From: Acephala macrosclerotiorum
Lineage: Eukaryota > Ascomycota > Leotiomycetes > Helotiales > Mollisiaceae
Length of the DNA: 64,000 nucleotides
Assembly (NCBI GenBank): GCA_014904845.1
Contig: MU119295.1
Coordinates: 1 to 64,000 of the forward strand
Direction: 5' to 3'
The translations under genes were made by a program, and so were the position numbers. Shown in pieces: positions 9,635-21,204 of the stretch; position 1 is the stretch's first letter, and every line of letters begins with the position of its first letter. Under the pieces are notes generated by a model, which saw nothing but the letters and a program-made list of their open reading frames with translations, ran no database searches and was not told the origin of the DNA.

Positions 9635-11858
9635 TCAGATATGCTTGACAGCACGAATGTGAGAGCCTGAGCGGCACATACCCGCAGAGCAAGAGTTGTC
9701 AGTCCAGCCCAACTTCAGATCATCCATCCACCAGATTTTTGGCTCGCCAGCAACAGTGACATTGATGCGGATGACATCGAGGTCTTGGAAGGCAGGGCTG
9801 AGGGTGATGGGTACGAGATCGCAGTTGGCGAGAGCCGGGCAAGCAGTGATTGCAGAGTTCTCGGATACGACCGAGGTAGCAACGCCATTCTCGTATCTGA
9901 AGCCCGTGAAGGAAAAGACGCAGTCGGGACCAGTGGAGTCGCAGCCGAAGGACGCACCATAGACGTTGAAGCTGAAGCATCCCAGAGAGCCGTGGTCGGC
10001 GCTTCCAATGTCGCCAGAGTATCCAAACTCAGCCGAGTTAGGTCCTGATTGTGAAGTGCTTGTAGTGAGATTGAAGTTAGGAATGAACTCGGTGAGGAGT
10101 GGCGGGGATGATGGAAGGTATGGGTCGGTTGGTGGCGGGACGATAACCCAGCCATCTGAGAAGTCAAATTGGTGGTATGGACTGAAGACAGGCTCAGGAT
10201 CAGTCGTGTTGGCGTTTTGATTGCCGACGCTCATTGGGGGAATGTCATCGAACTGTTGGGGATTAGCACAATCTGCGGAAGAAGATAAGGAGAACAACTC
10301 ACGTTTAAGGTGAAGTCACCATACTCGCCAGGGCCGCTGCTACACAAGCTGGGGATAGCAGACTTTATAGAAGAGATGGAAGTGGTGGTCTGGCTGCTAG
10401 TTGTGGATGGAATGATGTATGCCTGACTAGTTACAGAAAAACTACCAACAATGGAAGTGCTACTCGAGAGGGTCGAGACAGCGCTGGGAGTGCTAGCACT
10501 CGAGAGAGTGGACGTCGACTTGGAGCTGGATAATACCGAGGTGTAATTGATGGGGAGTGTTGCAATAGGCTGTGAGGTCCAGAAGCTTGAGATTTCACCT
10601 GTGTAGGTTGAACTGGAAGTCTTAGAGACAGTCGTAGCAGTGATACTTGATGAGGCATCTGGACCAGACGAAGTGAAATTGCCAAGTGCCGAGTTAGTGG
10701 AAGAAACGGGCCTAGATGTAGAGTACGCAGCAGTTGATGACGAAGTAACGATCGACTGAGAAGTGTACAATGGGACACCCAAGGTCGAAGTGGTCGAGTT
10801 GAGGAATGGAGTGACTGTCAAATATGCTGTAGTCGAAGAAGTCGAGGTAGAATGCGAATTTTCGATCGCAGATGGAGAGCTCAGAGCATTGAAACCGCTC
10901 TTGGCAGCATAGCTTGGCAGAGTGTAGGCGGTAGTAGGGTGGTGATAAATGTCAAGGGTGGATTCTTCTGTGATGAAGGAGACTGTGTTGTATGGGTCAA
11001 AAGTTCCGCTCGTCAAGGTTGTGAATTGATGTGCACCAGTGCCAAGTGCGCCGCCCACAGCGGAGGTCGCGTTCCATCCGCCCCAGCCAGAACGCGTGGG
11101 TGTAGCTGCCGTACCGAAAGACGAAGCAGTGAATGTCTGAGAAGAGATGTTCGCAGGTACGAGCGTCTCAGTGATGGTGAGCGGAAGGGTGTTGTAGAGA
11201 GTGCTTATCAAGGTCAATGTGCTGGTGTCTGGCAGCTTGGTGATTGGCGTAATGACGGGCAAGACAGTGACAACGCTCGTCTGAACAACGTACGAGGCAG
11301 TTGGAGGCGGGGTCTGACCATTGAGCCAGTAGGTTGTGCCATTCTCAACCACGAAGGTAAGCAGACCATTGGAAGCGGCTGTCTCGCTATATGTAAGGCT
11401 GCCACCAGATGAAGCCGCAGAAAGCTGGACATTTGTGACAGTGGCAAAGACGGTCTCCCAGACGGTGGACTCGTAGGAGGGGGTGTTGATGGCAGCTGCA
11501 TTTGTAGATGTGGCCGCGTTCAGGGAGAGTGAGATTGTCTCGGTATGAGGTTCGAGGGTAGTACTAGTAGTCGAATAGAGGGTGTTGGTACGCGTCAAGG
11601 TGATCGTAGACAACTCGCTGAGGCCGAGTGTGACGTAGGAGGTCGGGGCATCGTGGATCGTGACAGTAAGGTGTTGAGAGACGGTCACGAAGACGGTAGA
11701 TGCGCTCAAGGCACAGGAGCCAGATCCGCCACTGCGAATGGTCAGCAATTGAGGTGGCAGATCGATCTGGGAACCTACTAGGACACAGCAGGAGCCGCAA
11801 CTGCCAGAGTTGCAAGACCCAGTGCGCCTGAAACGGCGTTGAGGAGTTGGGAACGCAT
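9635..11858 (-). CDS. Ser/Thr-rich secreted surface protein with C-terminal globular domain
   Basis: Exons 11858-11779, 11731-10303 and 10252-9635 (introns 47 and 50 nt, GTAGGT..CGCAG and GTGAGT..CAACAG) give 708 residues. Choosing the ATG at 11858 and removing intron 1 supplies a clean signal peptide (MRSQLLNAVSGALGLATLAV). Residues of about 30-480 are extremely rich in Ser and Thr, with many N-glycosylation sequons, as in cell-wall or surface proteins. The last 210 residues form a Cys-containing domain (GEYGDFTLNFDDIP ... WWMDDLKLGW) that resembles an uncharacterised domain seen on fungal surface proteins. No GPI signal or transmembrane segment is visible at the C-terminus. A glycosylated stalk carrying a ligand-binding head is an inference. 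Confidence 0.7.
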
Positions 11859-12954
11859 CTTGACGATCTTTCGCGCGTTTACACGGGATCAACAGGAGGC
11901 GTGGATCGAGGGAGTACTGTTTAGTACGCAAAGGAATCAAGGTTTAAATGAGTAACAACGAAGGTCAAATGAATGTGGGGGAGAAGGAGTAGAATCGAAG
12001 GGGTGAAGGTCGAGGAAGAAAGATGTGAAGTTGAAAGAAAGATTTTCGTGGGGAGGAGAAGTCGGCAAGGCTACGCGTTTGCAAACGAAGGTCAACAACC
12101 CGGATTAACTTCTCCCAGAACCGCAGGCACCTCACGTCATCGGCAATTTCATCTCAAGAGCATCAGTCAAGCTGCTCTTCCATACTTTTTGAATTGGTAC
12201 TCGTCCTTGACCGACACGAGCATCTAACCCTCAACACCCCTTTTCCTTGCGCGTACTACAATCTCTGCCTTCAGCCAGCATTATGTGCACTGTGAAAGTT
12301 CCAAAGACAAACACAACGTTTCCTGGCATGCAAGTAGCACGCTGGAAGGATTTGAAACGGTACGTTGCAGGTAATACGAGATGTACCATCCCGTCGCTTC
12401 ACATCAGTTCAGATCCCATTTTGAGCATGTAGTGTCCAGTGGGACGCGTTTTTGCAGCAAGCCAAACAGAAAGAGTCTAAACGAACACGAATAAATACGG
12501 CTTAGATGGGGTACATCGCAACGGCAGAGACCCAGCCATTGAGCTACCGTGGATGATACTGTACATGCTCTACTATGGCAGTGGGTTGGTGTAACCGTTC
12601 CTTTTGTATCTTTTCTCGACAATGTCAACACAAGCATGAGAGGTCGCTTGTTTCTCTTGAAAAAGTGCTGGGAACCGAAGAACGTGCTACTCAAAGTTTA
12701 TGGCGAGGCCAGGCCAGAATCATCGCAGCCGTCCTCTGCAGACAACTGCTTCTTGGTGGCATCTGCTAGGTTGTCCAGGCTGATACTGCAACTCATTGGC
12801 AAGCAATGGCAACAAGTGACCATGGCCAGCACATAGCTTGATGTTTTGATTGCACGCAATTTCCGGTTTCGCGGCTCTAAGGTCGCCGGGAGCCTTGCAG
12901 ATGTCAGTACCAGACACGTGCAGAAGAGAACAGTAGTAAGGCTAGATCAGAAGT
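11859..12954. other. Intergenic stretch, no gene seen
   Basis: Upstream of the surface-protein gene. The minus strand at 12500-12560 carries TAGCTCAATGG, like a tRNA A box, but no B box or cloverleaf follows. No gene was found. Confidence 0.5.
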
Positions 12955-13137
12955 CTTCCCAGAACGATACAACTCTCACACAACACTGCTTGCCGCTTAA
13001 GTTACCACCTCCTCCCTTAGAGGAAAGTGAGGGAAAAGAAAGGAGAAGAAAGGAAAAGAAGAAGCTTTTTTCTAAGGGAGGAGGTGGTAACTTAAGCGGC
13101 AAGCAGTGTTGTGTGAGAGTTGTATCGTTCTGGGAAG
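12955..13137. repeat. Perfect 67-bp inverted repeat (long hairpin)
   Basis: Arms 12955-13021 and 13071-13137 are exact reverse complements over 67 bp, separated by a 49-nt purine-rich loop (GAGGGAAAAGAAAGGAG...). The arms are not low-complexity and end abruptly. There is no clear target-site duplication. A transcript across it would fold into an uninterrupted 67-bp stem. It may be a foldback element, a small-RNA precursor or a recent palindromic duplication. Confidence 0.9.
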
Positions 13138-13618
13138 GTATGAGGGCTATGAGGAAGGCGCGGCGATGGAAGAGAGAATATCTTTGGTCGATGAGCAGGT
13201 AAGTTGTCAGCGGGTCCTCATTCTAGGTAGGGGTGGTGGAGATGTCGCGAGTAAAGGGTTGATTGGCAGGAGCACGCTTTGCAGAAGGAGCGTTCCCTTC
13301 ACCTTACACGCCGCATGCCTACCACGCTCTCATATCACTCGAATGGTCTCCACATGCTGAAGGGAATTACTCGTTGATGCTGAAGGTCGCTCGTCGTCTT
13401 CACGAAGTTTGATGTTGGGGGTGAGTTCTAGATTTTCAAGGGGGTATTGCATTCTTAGCGCCCATCACATGCCTGGCGGCGTGGCTGCGTCATTGGCACG
13501 GACCCAAAAGCAACCGTGTGATAACTTCTGCCTACAACCACAACATCTCTCAATGTCCTACGATACCTTCGCTTCAACCTTATCTCCCTCGCCCTCCTCC
13601 CATTGAGGCCGTACCACC

Positions 13619-14556
13619 ATGGCAGACCGCGTCCTCCCCGCCCGCACGCTCAGCGAGATCCGCGACATTGTGTCAACCTCGTGGCTGTATCCCTTCAAAG
13701 GCATCTGGTACTTCCTCACTCACCGCGAATTCTGGCCCCTCTTCCAACGCCGCCTGATCCCCCTCACCATCCTCTCAATCGTCGTACTCGGCTTCCTGTT
13801 CACATTTACATATCTGCCACAAGTCGCGTTCCTTGCCATCTTCCAAGGGCATACCGCATTCTTCAATGCCGCCATTCTGTTGCTGGGAGAAGCCCAGATC
13901 ATCATCGCCCTGATATATGAAGCCTTCCTCATAGACGAGACATGCGTTGATATCTTCGACGTACGCTTTTCTTCCCCTTCCGTTTGCACAAGCTAATCTC
14001 TCCATAGGCAACCCTCATTAGCCGCGGCTACACCGACCTCGTCTCCCCCTCCCGAATACTCTTCCGCGATGCACCGAACCCCGTCAAGCAGCTCGGGAAA
14101 CCCACCTCCTCCGCGATCTACAGTCCCTTCTCCTTCCGCCAAATCCTCGAATGCATAATCTTCCTCCCCCTAACCTTCATCCCCATCCTCGGCGTCCCCT
14201 TCTACCTCCTCCTCACCGGAGCCCGCGGCGGTCCCTTGCACCATTACCGATACTTCAAGCTCCGGGGACTTTCTAAGAAAGAGAAGAAAGATGAGATAAG
14301 GAGGCGAGGATGGAGTTATACATGGTTTGGAACCGTGGCGTTGTGTTTACAGTTGGTGCCTGTTTTGAGTATGTTCTTTTTACTGACGACGCCGATTGGG
14401 AGTGCGTTGTGGGCAGTGAATTTAGAGGAGCAGAAGAAGAGGGTTAGAGAGGCGCCTCCAGATGTGCAGAGGGAGGCACACGACCAAGATATAGGACAGG
14501 AACCAGAGGTGGGGGATGAAGAGGCGCCGCCGCCTTATACGGATGATCCGATCTGA
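13619..14556 (+). CDS. EI24 / LDS-RRT8-like polytopic membrane protein
   Basis: Two exons (13619-13960 and 14008-14556, 47-nt GT-AG intron) give 296 residues. There are about four hydrophobic segments: LTILSIVVLGFLFTFTY, AFFNAAILLLGEAQIIIALI, LTFIPILGVPFYLLLTG and FGTVALCLQLVPVLSMFFLL. The motif PILGVPFYLLLTGARGG and the short loops resemble the EI24 domain (PF07264) of yeast Lds1/Lds2/Rrt8, which sit on lipid droplets and help build the spore wall. The acidic, Pro-rich tail (EEAPPPYTDDPI) contains PPPY, a candidate site for a WW-domain ubiquitin ligase. The start has a good Kozak context (ACCACCATGG). Function by family only. Confidence 0.65.
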
Positions 14557-15960
14557 GTGTCTGACCTTGATGCTCTACGCGTTGCCAGGTAATTATAATG
14601 TTTGTTATGACCTTCGCTGATGTTGTATTCTCTCGTTTGATCCCTAACCTGATGCTGTTTCTGCTCTTTCCCACTTCCTACTCATCCCCCCTTTCCTCTC
14701 TTTACCCCGCCGCTACATCCCGCGCCTCTCTCGCTCCGCTCCATGACGCTCCCTTCCGCCACCTTTCCCGACACGCGAATTTCCCTCCTCCCCAACCAAT
14801 AGTTCAAATTCTGTTGCACATCTTATTTTTCAAAAGCTCGTTAGTCTATTTAGTGCCTTCCTCATCCAGCTAGTAGACTTTTATAAACGAAGCGAATGTT
14901 CCTCCTTCCCACCCAACAACTCCCACATCTTCTTAAGCGAGAACGCCCCACCCCTCCAACTAACAATTACCATCTTTATTTCATGCACATCTCGTTTTTT
15001 TTTTTTTTTTTTTCAAAAAAAAAAAAACTTGTTAGCCTATTTAATTACTTCCTAATTTGGTTAAGCTGTCTTTTTCAATGGGGAGTGAATGTCCCAGCTT
15101 GCGGCTAGATATTGTTTGGTGTAGAATGCGAGGGCGAATATCTTAAGCTTTAGGGATGATTTGGGCATTTGTTATTGGTAGGTAATGGGGAAGAGTTTGC
15201 AATGCTACTAGATATTTCTGAGGCTGATACAAGTGTTGTTACTTTCTGATGCATTGTTAGTCTTCAGACTGGAGCATTTGCCTTTGACGTTAGTTAAAGG
15301 TTATCCCGCTAGGGAAAAAAAAGACCGCGTAGAGTTTACGTAATAACACGTGAAATCAAAGTCACGTTTTTGCGCCAAGGTTTTGCCAAGAAACGCCAAG
15401 ATGTGTCGCTTTTGGCACTTAGCGCTCCCGTAGTTTAAAGCTCTCTGTAAAGCTCTCCGTAGAGCAGCTCTAGTCTCACGTAAGAAGAGTTGTAAGAAGG
15501 GAACGCCTCTACTCGCGCCGGCAGAGCCAGTGCGAATAAAAAATCCATATACTAAAAGTTTTATAATAAATTCAAGTCGTCAAAGGCAGGGCATGGCGCG
15601 AGGTACGAGGGACATCCCACTATTGAATTATGATGTCTAGTTGATTTTGTAGTTCACTACAAACACTGTCAGGATAATCCTGCCTAGTCACGTGGAGCTA
15701 GTAGGAGCTAGGTGGCCTCGCTTAAGGAGTATATCCTCGAGTCCTAGCCTTAGACCTCTTCTCTCCTTGCTTAGTATTCTCGTCAATAGAGTCTTCTACC
15801 TACGTCTGGTTCTTACTCGTGACAAACACCTGTGTTTTATCTGTATCAGAAGCAGTTTCAGTTGTTTTGAAGAGTCATTGAAGCATTGAAACCTGAGTGG
15901 GATATCTCGAAGCATGAATGAGCGTTGTTTATAAGTCTGATAAGTTCATCTGGAAGTTTT
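14557..15960. other. Intergenic stretch with poly-T/poly-A hairpin tract
   Basis: A run of 19 T (14995-15013) and one C is followed by 12 A (15015-15026). Around 15330-15480 lie repeated CTCTCTGTAAAGCTCTCCG phrases and a CACGTG site, with the look of an old element. No gene is supported. Confidence 0.5.
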
Positions 15961-16470
15961 CTAGATGGGGTATAACGGTCTTAACTGTTGGAACCAGGGA
16001 AAAAGAAAGATACTACGCCACATTGCGGAGGAAGAAAGGCCCTGAGGTAGTGATATAGGGCCGGTGTTAGTGGGAATCATGGTACTCGTGGTCGTTGATG
16101 TCACATTTACTGACGCCGTTGTGGAAGAAGTTGGATTTGTCAAAGTAATATTTTGACCACTGCCAAGCACGAGAAAAGCACGGCTATCAAGTGTGAAAGA
16201 ATCTACGCCCGTCGCATCGTTCAGCTGAAAAAACATTCTTGGATCTTTCTCGATAAGATCGAGAATGACGTTGTCATTTTCACTAATCGTCCATTCGAAA
16301 GATCCGCTGGTAGTTACATTGTCTTTTTAAGTCCCAAGAGCAGTCAGAATAGTTAGAGAAGAGTGAAGTGGGATATAGATGGTGAGAGACAAACCAATTA
16401 GTGTTGCATATGTAACTGCATACTCGAAAGCGTTGGTCGTGGAGCTTATGGCAGCTCGGGCAACGAAAGG
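15961..16470 (-). CDS. 3' part of a Ser/Thr-tailed surface protein (5' end not resolved)
   Basis: Two exons join in phase: 16470-16395 and 16322-15961 (72-nt intron, GTTTGT..AAAAAG). They encode about 144 residues. A compact region (SSTTNAFEYAVTYATLI, GSFEWTISENDNVILDLIEK) is followed by a Thr/Ser-rich, glycosylation-prone tail that ends in a small hydrophobic patch. This layout is like that of fungal GPI-type surface proteins. Upstream exons could not be built: a TAG or acceptor precedes the first exon, and the region to 16615 gives no signal peptide. The gene may be truncated or have small upstream exons that I missed. Confidence 0.4.
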
Positions 16471-16921
16471 CTACCTAACTCATAAAAAACAATTTATCAA
16501 TGTAGTGGACGCTGGTGCTATGCTTTCGAGGGCCGGGGTTGATTTGCAGTGCGTCCAAGGTCCGATAATATCAAAATGGGGACTAGAACTCAAAATGGTT
16601 GGACCTAGAAAATGAAAACTCAATTTAAATTAACATTTATGATTAGCTGTTATTGGGAATTGTGCGCCACGGCTTGCAATTGAATACTGTGGTCTAAGGA
16701 TAAATAAGCCCACCCCTGGCATTTGCTTCTTGCACATTCGACCCCACGATTTGGCCAAATCTTCTTTTGGGATTGGCCAATTATCCTCGCTGAAGTTGAA
16801 TCCAGTACCCTTCACTGTCAGGACATTCAAGTTTCAGCACGTGCACCATCTCGAGCGTGAACACCATCTGGAGTGTTCTTCTGAGTCATTATCTTACAAG
16901 CAAAGTTTGTAACTACAATTC

Positions 16922-16960
16922 CATCCCATCCTTCCATCCCATCCTTCCATCCCATCCTTC
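16922..16960. repeat. 13-bp minisatellite
   Basis: A 13-bp unit (CATCCCATCCTTC) repeats three times in tandem about 100 bp beyond the stop of the glycosyltransferase gene. It could lie in that gene's 3' UTR. Confidence 0.8.
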
Positions 16961-17056
16961 CATCTTATCTCAGCAGGCGAATTGATTGCCCCAAGATTCA
17001 TAGAAACTGCAAGTCTGTAAAGAGCTTCCGTGAATACAAGCAGCCCATTCTGCCCC

Positions 17057-18554
17057 TCAATGGTACATAGCATGGTCCAATAGCCTATCTTCGACGGCTC
17101 GCTGAGTCCATCCTCCTTCGCCACGCTCCCAAGTTGTATCCCAGAGAGTCAGCCAAGCCCAAGGACCAATGACCACGTATGACAAGTCGACCAGGACAGC
17201 AGCCCACCAATGGCGAGTCATGTAAGGGTATTCGTTGAAGAACGTCCAGTAACCAGGGAATATAGACTTCATGTACCAGGCGAGAAGCAAGAGAGTCTTG
17301 ACAGGGTGTGCCTTGAGAGAGTACCACCAAGCGACAATATGAAGGATGGCAAAGGGGGCTTTGAGGATGCGTTCGATGGTTTTGCGGGCGACGAAGAAAT
17401 TCCTTGTCGGAGGAAAAGGCTGTCAGTAAGATGCTCGACGAAAGGTAGGAGAGAACTGGAAGAGTACTTACTTCCAAACTCGAGGAACCTCGTACGTAGT
17501 ACGGATGAAGGACTGAATGGTACTCCGCTCCCATCTCAACATCTGATTGATGAATGCAGGGCTTCTCTTCACAGTTCGCCAGGCAGTCGTCTCCTTGCTC
17601 CATTGAGTGGCGATGACCCAATTGTTCTTGAGCAGCCATCGCGAGACGAACGTATCCTCCCCACAATCGAGCTTTCTTCCAAGCCAGTAGTCGTTGGTGT
17701 ATGCATTCAGAAACTTCGGATCTTGCAGAATGGTGGCACGGTAGAGAGCAGTACAGCCGCCACAAATCCACATCCACTTTGCTGCTACATGCATGGAAGT
17801 TGCGGATCCGGGACCTCGAGAAACGAGTTTGGTACCGGCGACTTCCCAGACGGTGATCTCGTCAGGGTGGCGGCGCTCGTAAGGGATGTGAACCTTGACT
17901 GCGGTGAATCAGTACCACATTCCCCGAAGGAATAATAGGAGGAGAAAAAACTGCTCAGGAGCTCCAACCCCTTAGAGGGAGAAAGTGAAGACAAAGACGG
18001 GGTATGCTTACCAGAAGGGCAAGCGGCGCCAACATTTGGGTCTTCGAAACATGCCAACATATGGGTTAGAAAGTGACGCGACCAGAAAACATGATCATCA
18101 CATTTGGCAATAATGCTTCCCTTGGCCTTCTCAACACCAGCTCTGTACTGCACTCTAGCTCCTTGCTTTGACGTGACAAGAATAACCTTGGATAGATCGA
18201 GGCCATTATGAGAGACAACCTCGTTGACAAGCTTTGTGACCTTTTCCAGATGCTCCTCCGTCGTCACAATAATGATCTCCAGCGGATCATTTTCAAATAT
18301 TCGTTGCAAGCATGCTTTGAACTCCGCAGGTGGACTCAAAGCTGGGATAATAACGGAGACATCCTCCTTAGGTGTGAAGGTCGGGTTTGACGCGACGGGC
18401 GCAGGCTTGTATTTGGAGGCGAAGGTTGACATGACTTCAGCATCGGACCGTCCCCAGAGCCTGGGACAGTTAGGAGTTGCTTGCAAATACAATTGCGATT
18501 AGGAGTAAAGGCTTACCACATTGCTCCAAGGAATATAGACGCGTAATCAGGCAT
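17057..18554 (-). CDS. GT2 processive glycosyltransferase (polysaccharide/hyaluronan synthase-like)
   Basis: Exons 18554-18517, 18460-18012, 17898-17472 and 17402-17057 (introns 56, 113 and 69 nt) close to 419 residues. Family 2 signatures are in order: a nucleotide-binding start (VSVIIPAL), a DxD-type KCDDHVFW (Asp134/135), the catalytic-base motif GEDTF (242-246) and QMLRW (Q281, R284, W285), the QxxRW of processive synthases. Hydrophobic segments lie at the short N-terminus and in the C-terminal 100 residues, so it is an integral membrane enzyme that probably polymerises a UDP-sugar and may export the product. It resembles the fungal Cps1-type synthases, although the N-terminal membrane part is short; an extra upstream exon cannot be excluded. 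Polymer unknown. Confidence 0.8.
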
Positions 18555-19889
18555 CTTTGTGGTTTCACGAGCGGTTCTGGATGAAGTCAGAGTCGCTGGG
18601 TTTGAAGAGAAGATACTTGACAAAAAGAGAGTCCTAGATCGCGAGCAAAAGTCGGCATCCTTTCTCTGATCCGCCGACGACTAATTGAATTCCACTAGCC
18701 TGCCGAGATTCTGCCTCGAGTGTCCAGATGGCCACGAAAACCAAGATTACGCTAGCTAGCTCCCCTAGTTGTCCAAAACGCAAACAAACTTTCACATGAT
18801 GGAACTTACAAGAGCCTACAAAGCGTCAGGATTGCTGCAAGACTATAAAGTCCCTAAAGGTAAGCGTGAAGGACAATGCCAAACAACGTCAGAAGACGAA
18901 CAAACATTCACGGTAGGGAAATGGACACCTGATAACATTCAAACATACGACTACCAGAGCGCTATAAGATTTAAATCTCAGGAGATGAAAGGACGGCTTT
19001 TACTGCCGCGTATGATGGAAGAGCAAGCAGAACTATGCAAATCTTAGAAACGATGAAACAAAAGTTTAATACCTGTGATTGGATGGGCTTACACTTGTAG
19101 GAGTCGCATGAATGCGGATAGTAAGCAATGGCCAGGACGGGGCTCGCACATTAGAGAGAAGATGCAGTCCAATACTAACTTGCTTAGACATGCACACCAG
19201 TTTGCAATCCAAGCCGCCCTTCGTGTATTGACCGTCTAGAATATCAACATCAATACCCCGCCATTCTCCACAATACGGGGTACGATTATCATGCCATCTT
19301 CTGCCACTCTCTTCGACGACCAGTGAGAGTTCTTCTCTTATTCCATGATACTCTGTATTCCCGTCTCGAGGCGTTGTGCATTTAGTGTGCATAGTGTGGC
19401 CGGTGTGGCATAGTCACGGAACCAAAAAGTGACAGCAGTTCGAGGTATAGCGTCGGAATTCCACATACTTTTCCAAGACTCGTGGTGCCATCTGAGATAT
19501 GAGAGCTTTAGAAGAATGATAGGGGTCGTTTGGAGGCGCGTTGAAGATACCATCCTGAGAAATGATAGAGGTAACAAGAAATGCTATAAAATGGTCAGTA
19601 AGGAGCCTACTTGCATCGCTGAGGAAATGGTACTCACGATATAACGTAGCAATCAACGGCACACCCGTAGCAATGATTATCGTTCATCGGCGCCCAGATT
19701 GAGTGCATATAGAGCTGCTTCGTCCGGATTCTCCAAGAATCAAGTACTTCTTCCAAGGTTCCATTCCATTCCTTAGAGCAGATTGAATCTTGATATTTTT
19801 GCCATGAGGTTGAAAAGTAATGGAGGAGCCAACAGTTCGAGGGTGGCCCGGAATCATTCTAAGGGATGAGACTATGCAAGGTGGTGTAA
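18555..19889. other. Gene-poor stretch with an unrecognised minus-strand remnant
   Basis: On the minus strand, 19810-19070 shows protein-like sequence (ICSKEWNGTLEEVLDSWRIR, then APPNDPYHSSKALISQ) around a plausible GTGAGT..TTTCTCAG intron near 19646-19577. The frames are broken by stops and no start is evident. I recognise no family. It may be the remains of a gene in the same decayed island. Confidence 0.3.
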
Positions 19890-20486
19890 CTACAGCGTAC
19901 CAAGGAAAGGATGAAGCCGTCCCTCTCCATCCTGAGTGCCCTTTGGCGACCGCATTTGCAGTCTCAGACCAACAGCTCGTATTTTACCTAGATCTTGGAC
20001 GTTGATTATCTTTATCTCTTCAAGTAGCTTGTCTGCCTCTGCGTCACTCTCGATCCGGTTCCGAATAGGAATGTGGGAAATCCTGCCATAAGCGGCACTG
20101 TTTGCAAAAAGCTCATCACGCAACGACAGAACCCTGGTGGGATGGTTTGGCGTGGGGCGGTGTTGAAATACTTCAGCATCAGCTAGCATGAACCTGAATT
20201 GTTCTTGTAGCTTGGTAAAATCGGTGGATGAAATCTCATATTTGACAGATATTCTCGACCTAGAATACGATCGGTGTGGGTTACTGACACTAATATCGAA
20301 AGGGGGTTGCCTCTGAGTAGCTTTTTCCATTGTCTTTGACAACAAGTCAAAGTTTGACGGTGTCTTACAGAAGCTGTATCGTAGCAAGCTGATAACAAAG
20401 GGTGATGTGCGGCCATACTTGGCTCGAAGTGTATAAATTCGCTGGCAGGACTGTCGCTCGAGTTCCAGCAAGACCGCAAAGGTCAT
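19890..20486 (-). CDS. LigT-like (2'-5' RNA ligase superfamily / 2H phosphoesterase) protein
   Basis: Frame of 198 residues from the ATG at 20486. Layout fits PF13563-type proteins: strand start MTFAVLLELE, LRAKYGRTSP, a FDISV strand mid-way, a second half opening ISHIPIRNRI, then an EADKLLEEIK helix and RAVGLRL. 2H enzymes have two HxT/S motifs that cut cyclic phosphodiesters or join RNA ends. Here the second motif is HIPI, but the first site reads SPFVISLL with Phe where His is expected, so catalysis is doubtful. Related remnants lie on the plus strand at 27148-30234. No stop interrupts the frame. Identification rests on overall pattern and is moderate. Confidence 0.5.
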   Translation of the reverse strand: MTFAVLLELERQSCQRIYTLRAKYGRTSPFVISLLRYSFCKTPSNFDLLSKTMEKATQRQPPFDISVSNPHRSYSRSRISVKYEISSTDFTKLQEQFRFMLADAEVFQHRPTPNHPTRVLSLRDELFANSAAYGRISHIPIRNRIESDAEADKLLEEIKIINVQDLGKIRAVGLRLQMRSPKGTQDGEGRLHPFLGTL

Positions 20487-21204
20487 CTTCCTGTGGGTGA
20501 TCGAAAGGTTTCTTCTAACTCTAGAGTGGTGGCGAAGCGTCAGAGTGGATCGTAGAAGTTGAAGTGAGGTTGGACCGAAGCGATTCAAGTGTGGCTTGGC
20601 CGCTAATCTCTTTGTGGCCTGCACGAGCAGCCACACGCCTGCAAAGTCACGATTCTCGTGACTTGCTTTCAGACTCTTCGCGGGTGATCTTGATGAAGAT
20701 TTTCAGTCTCATAGAGATTGTTGTGTTCGTGATCCAGAGTGCAGATGTCTGCAAATAGAAAGGTTGAGGCATCTGCTGTCCATCTGATTGTCAAACAGCA
20801 GGTACACTTCGTGATTCCAGTATATTGCTATAAAGCAACGGTGGAGGATAGCAGCAAACTGGTAAATAAAGGTCATGTTTTTGATATCAGGTGGAGAAGT
20901 GGTATTAAAAGAGGGGAAAGGGTGAACCTGTTAGAACTCAGTTAGGAAAAAGGAGTAGGTCCCTAGCACTTTCGGGCTGGACTGACATATCGTATTCAAC
21001 GTCTCGTAATTAGGTGGTATTGGTGGAAAATGCACTGAGACAGTGTTCGATGTTGAAATGAGGTCTTACGCTCGATCGAGCATCGGCTCATATGGGTTGT
21101 CTCAGCTGGCCTGGATGCACTAGTGAATTTACTTTATTAAAAAAACATTCCCACCATTAGACATCACAATACCACTCCTTTTGCCCTATCGACTAATAAC
21201 AACC
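20487..21204. other. Intergenic stretch, no gene seen
   Basis: It lies between the LigT-like gene and the 3' end of the HET pseudogene. No supported coding sequence. Confidence 0.5.

Noticed and set aside
9720..10167. Alternative-frame open readings inside the Ser/Thr-rich gene
   Set aside because: They are shadows of the real gene, caused by its repetitive codon use.
12480..12560. tRNA-like A box (TAGCTCAATGG) on the minus strand
   Set aside because: No B box (GGTTCRANNCC) and no cloverleaf stems at the right distance.
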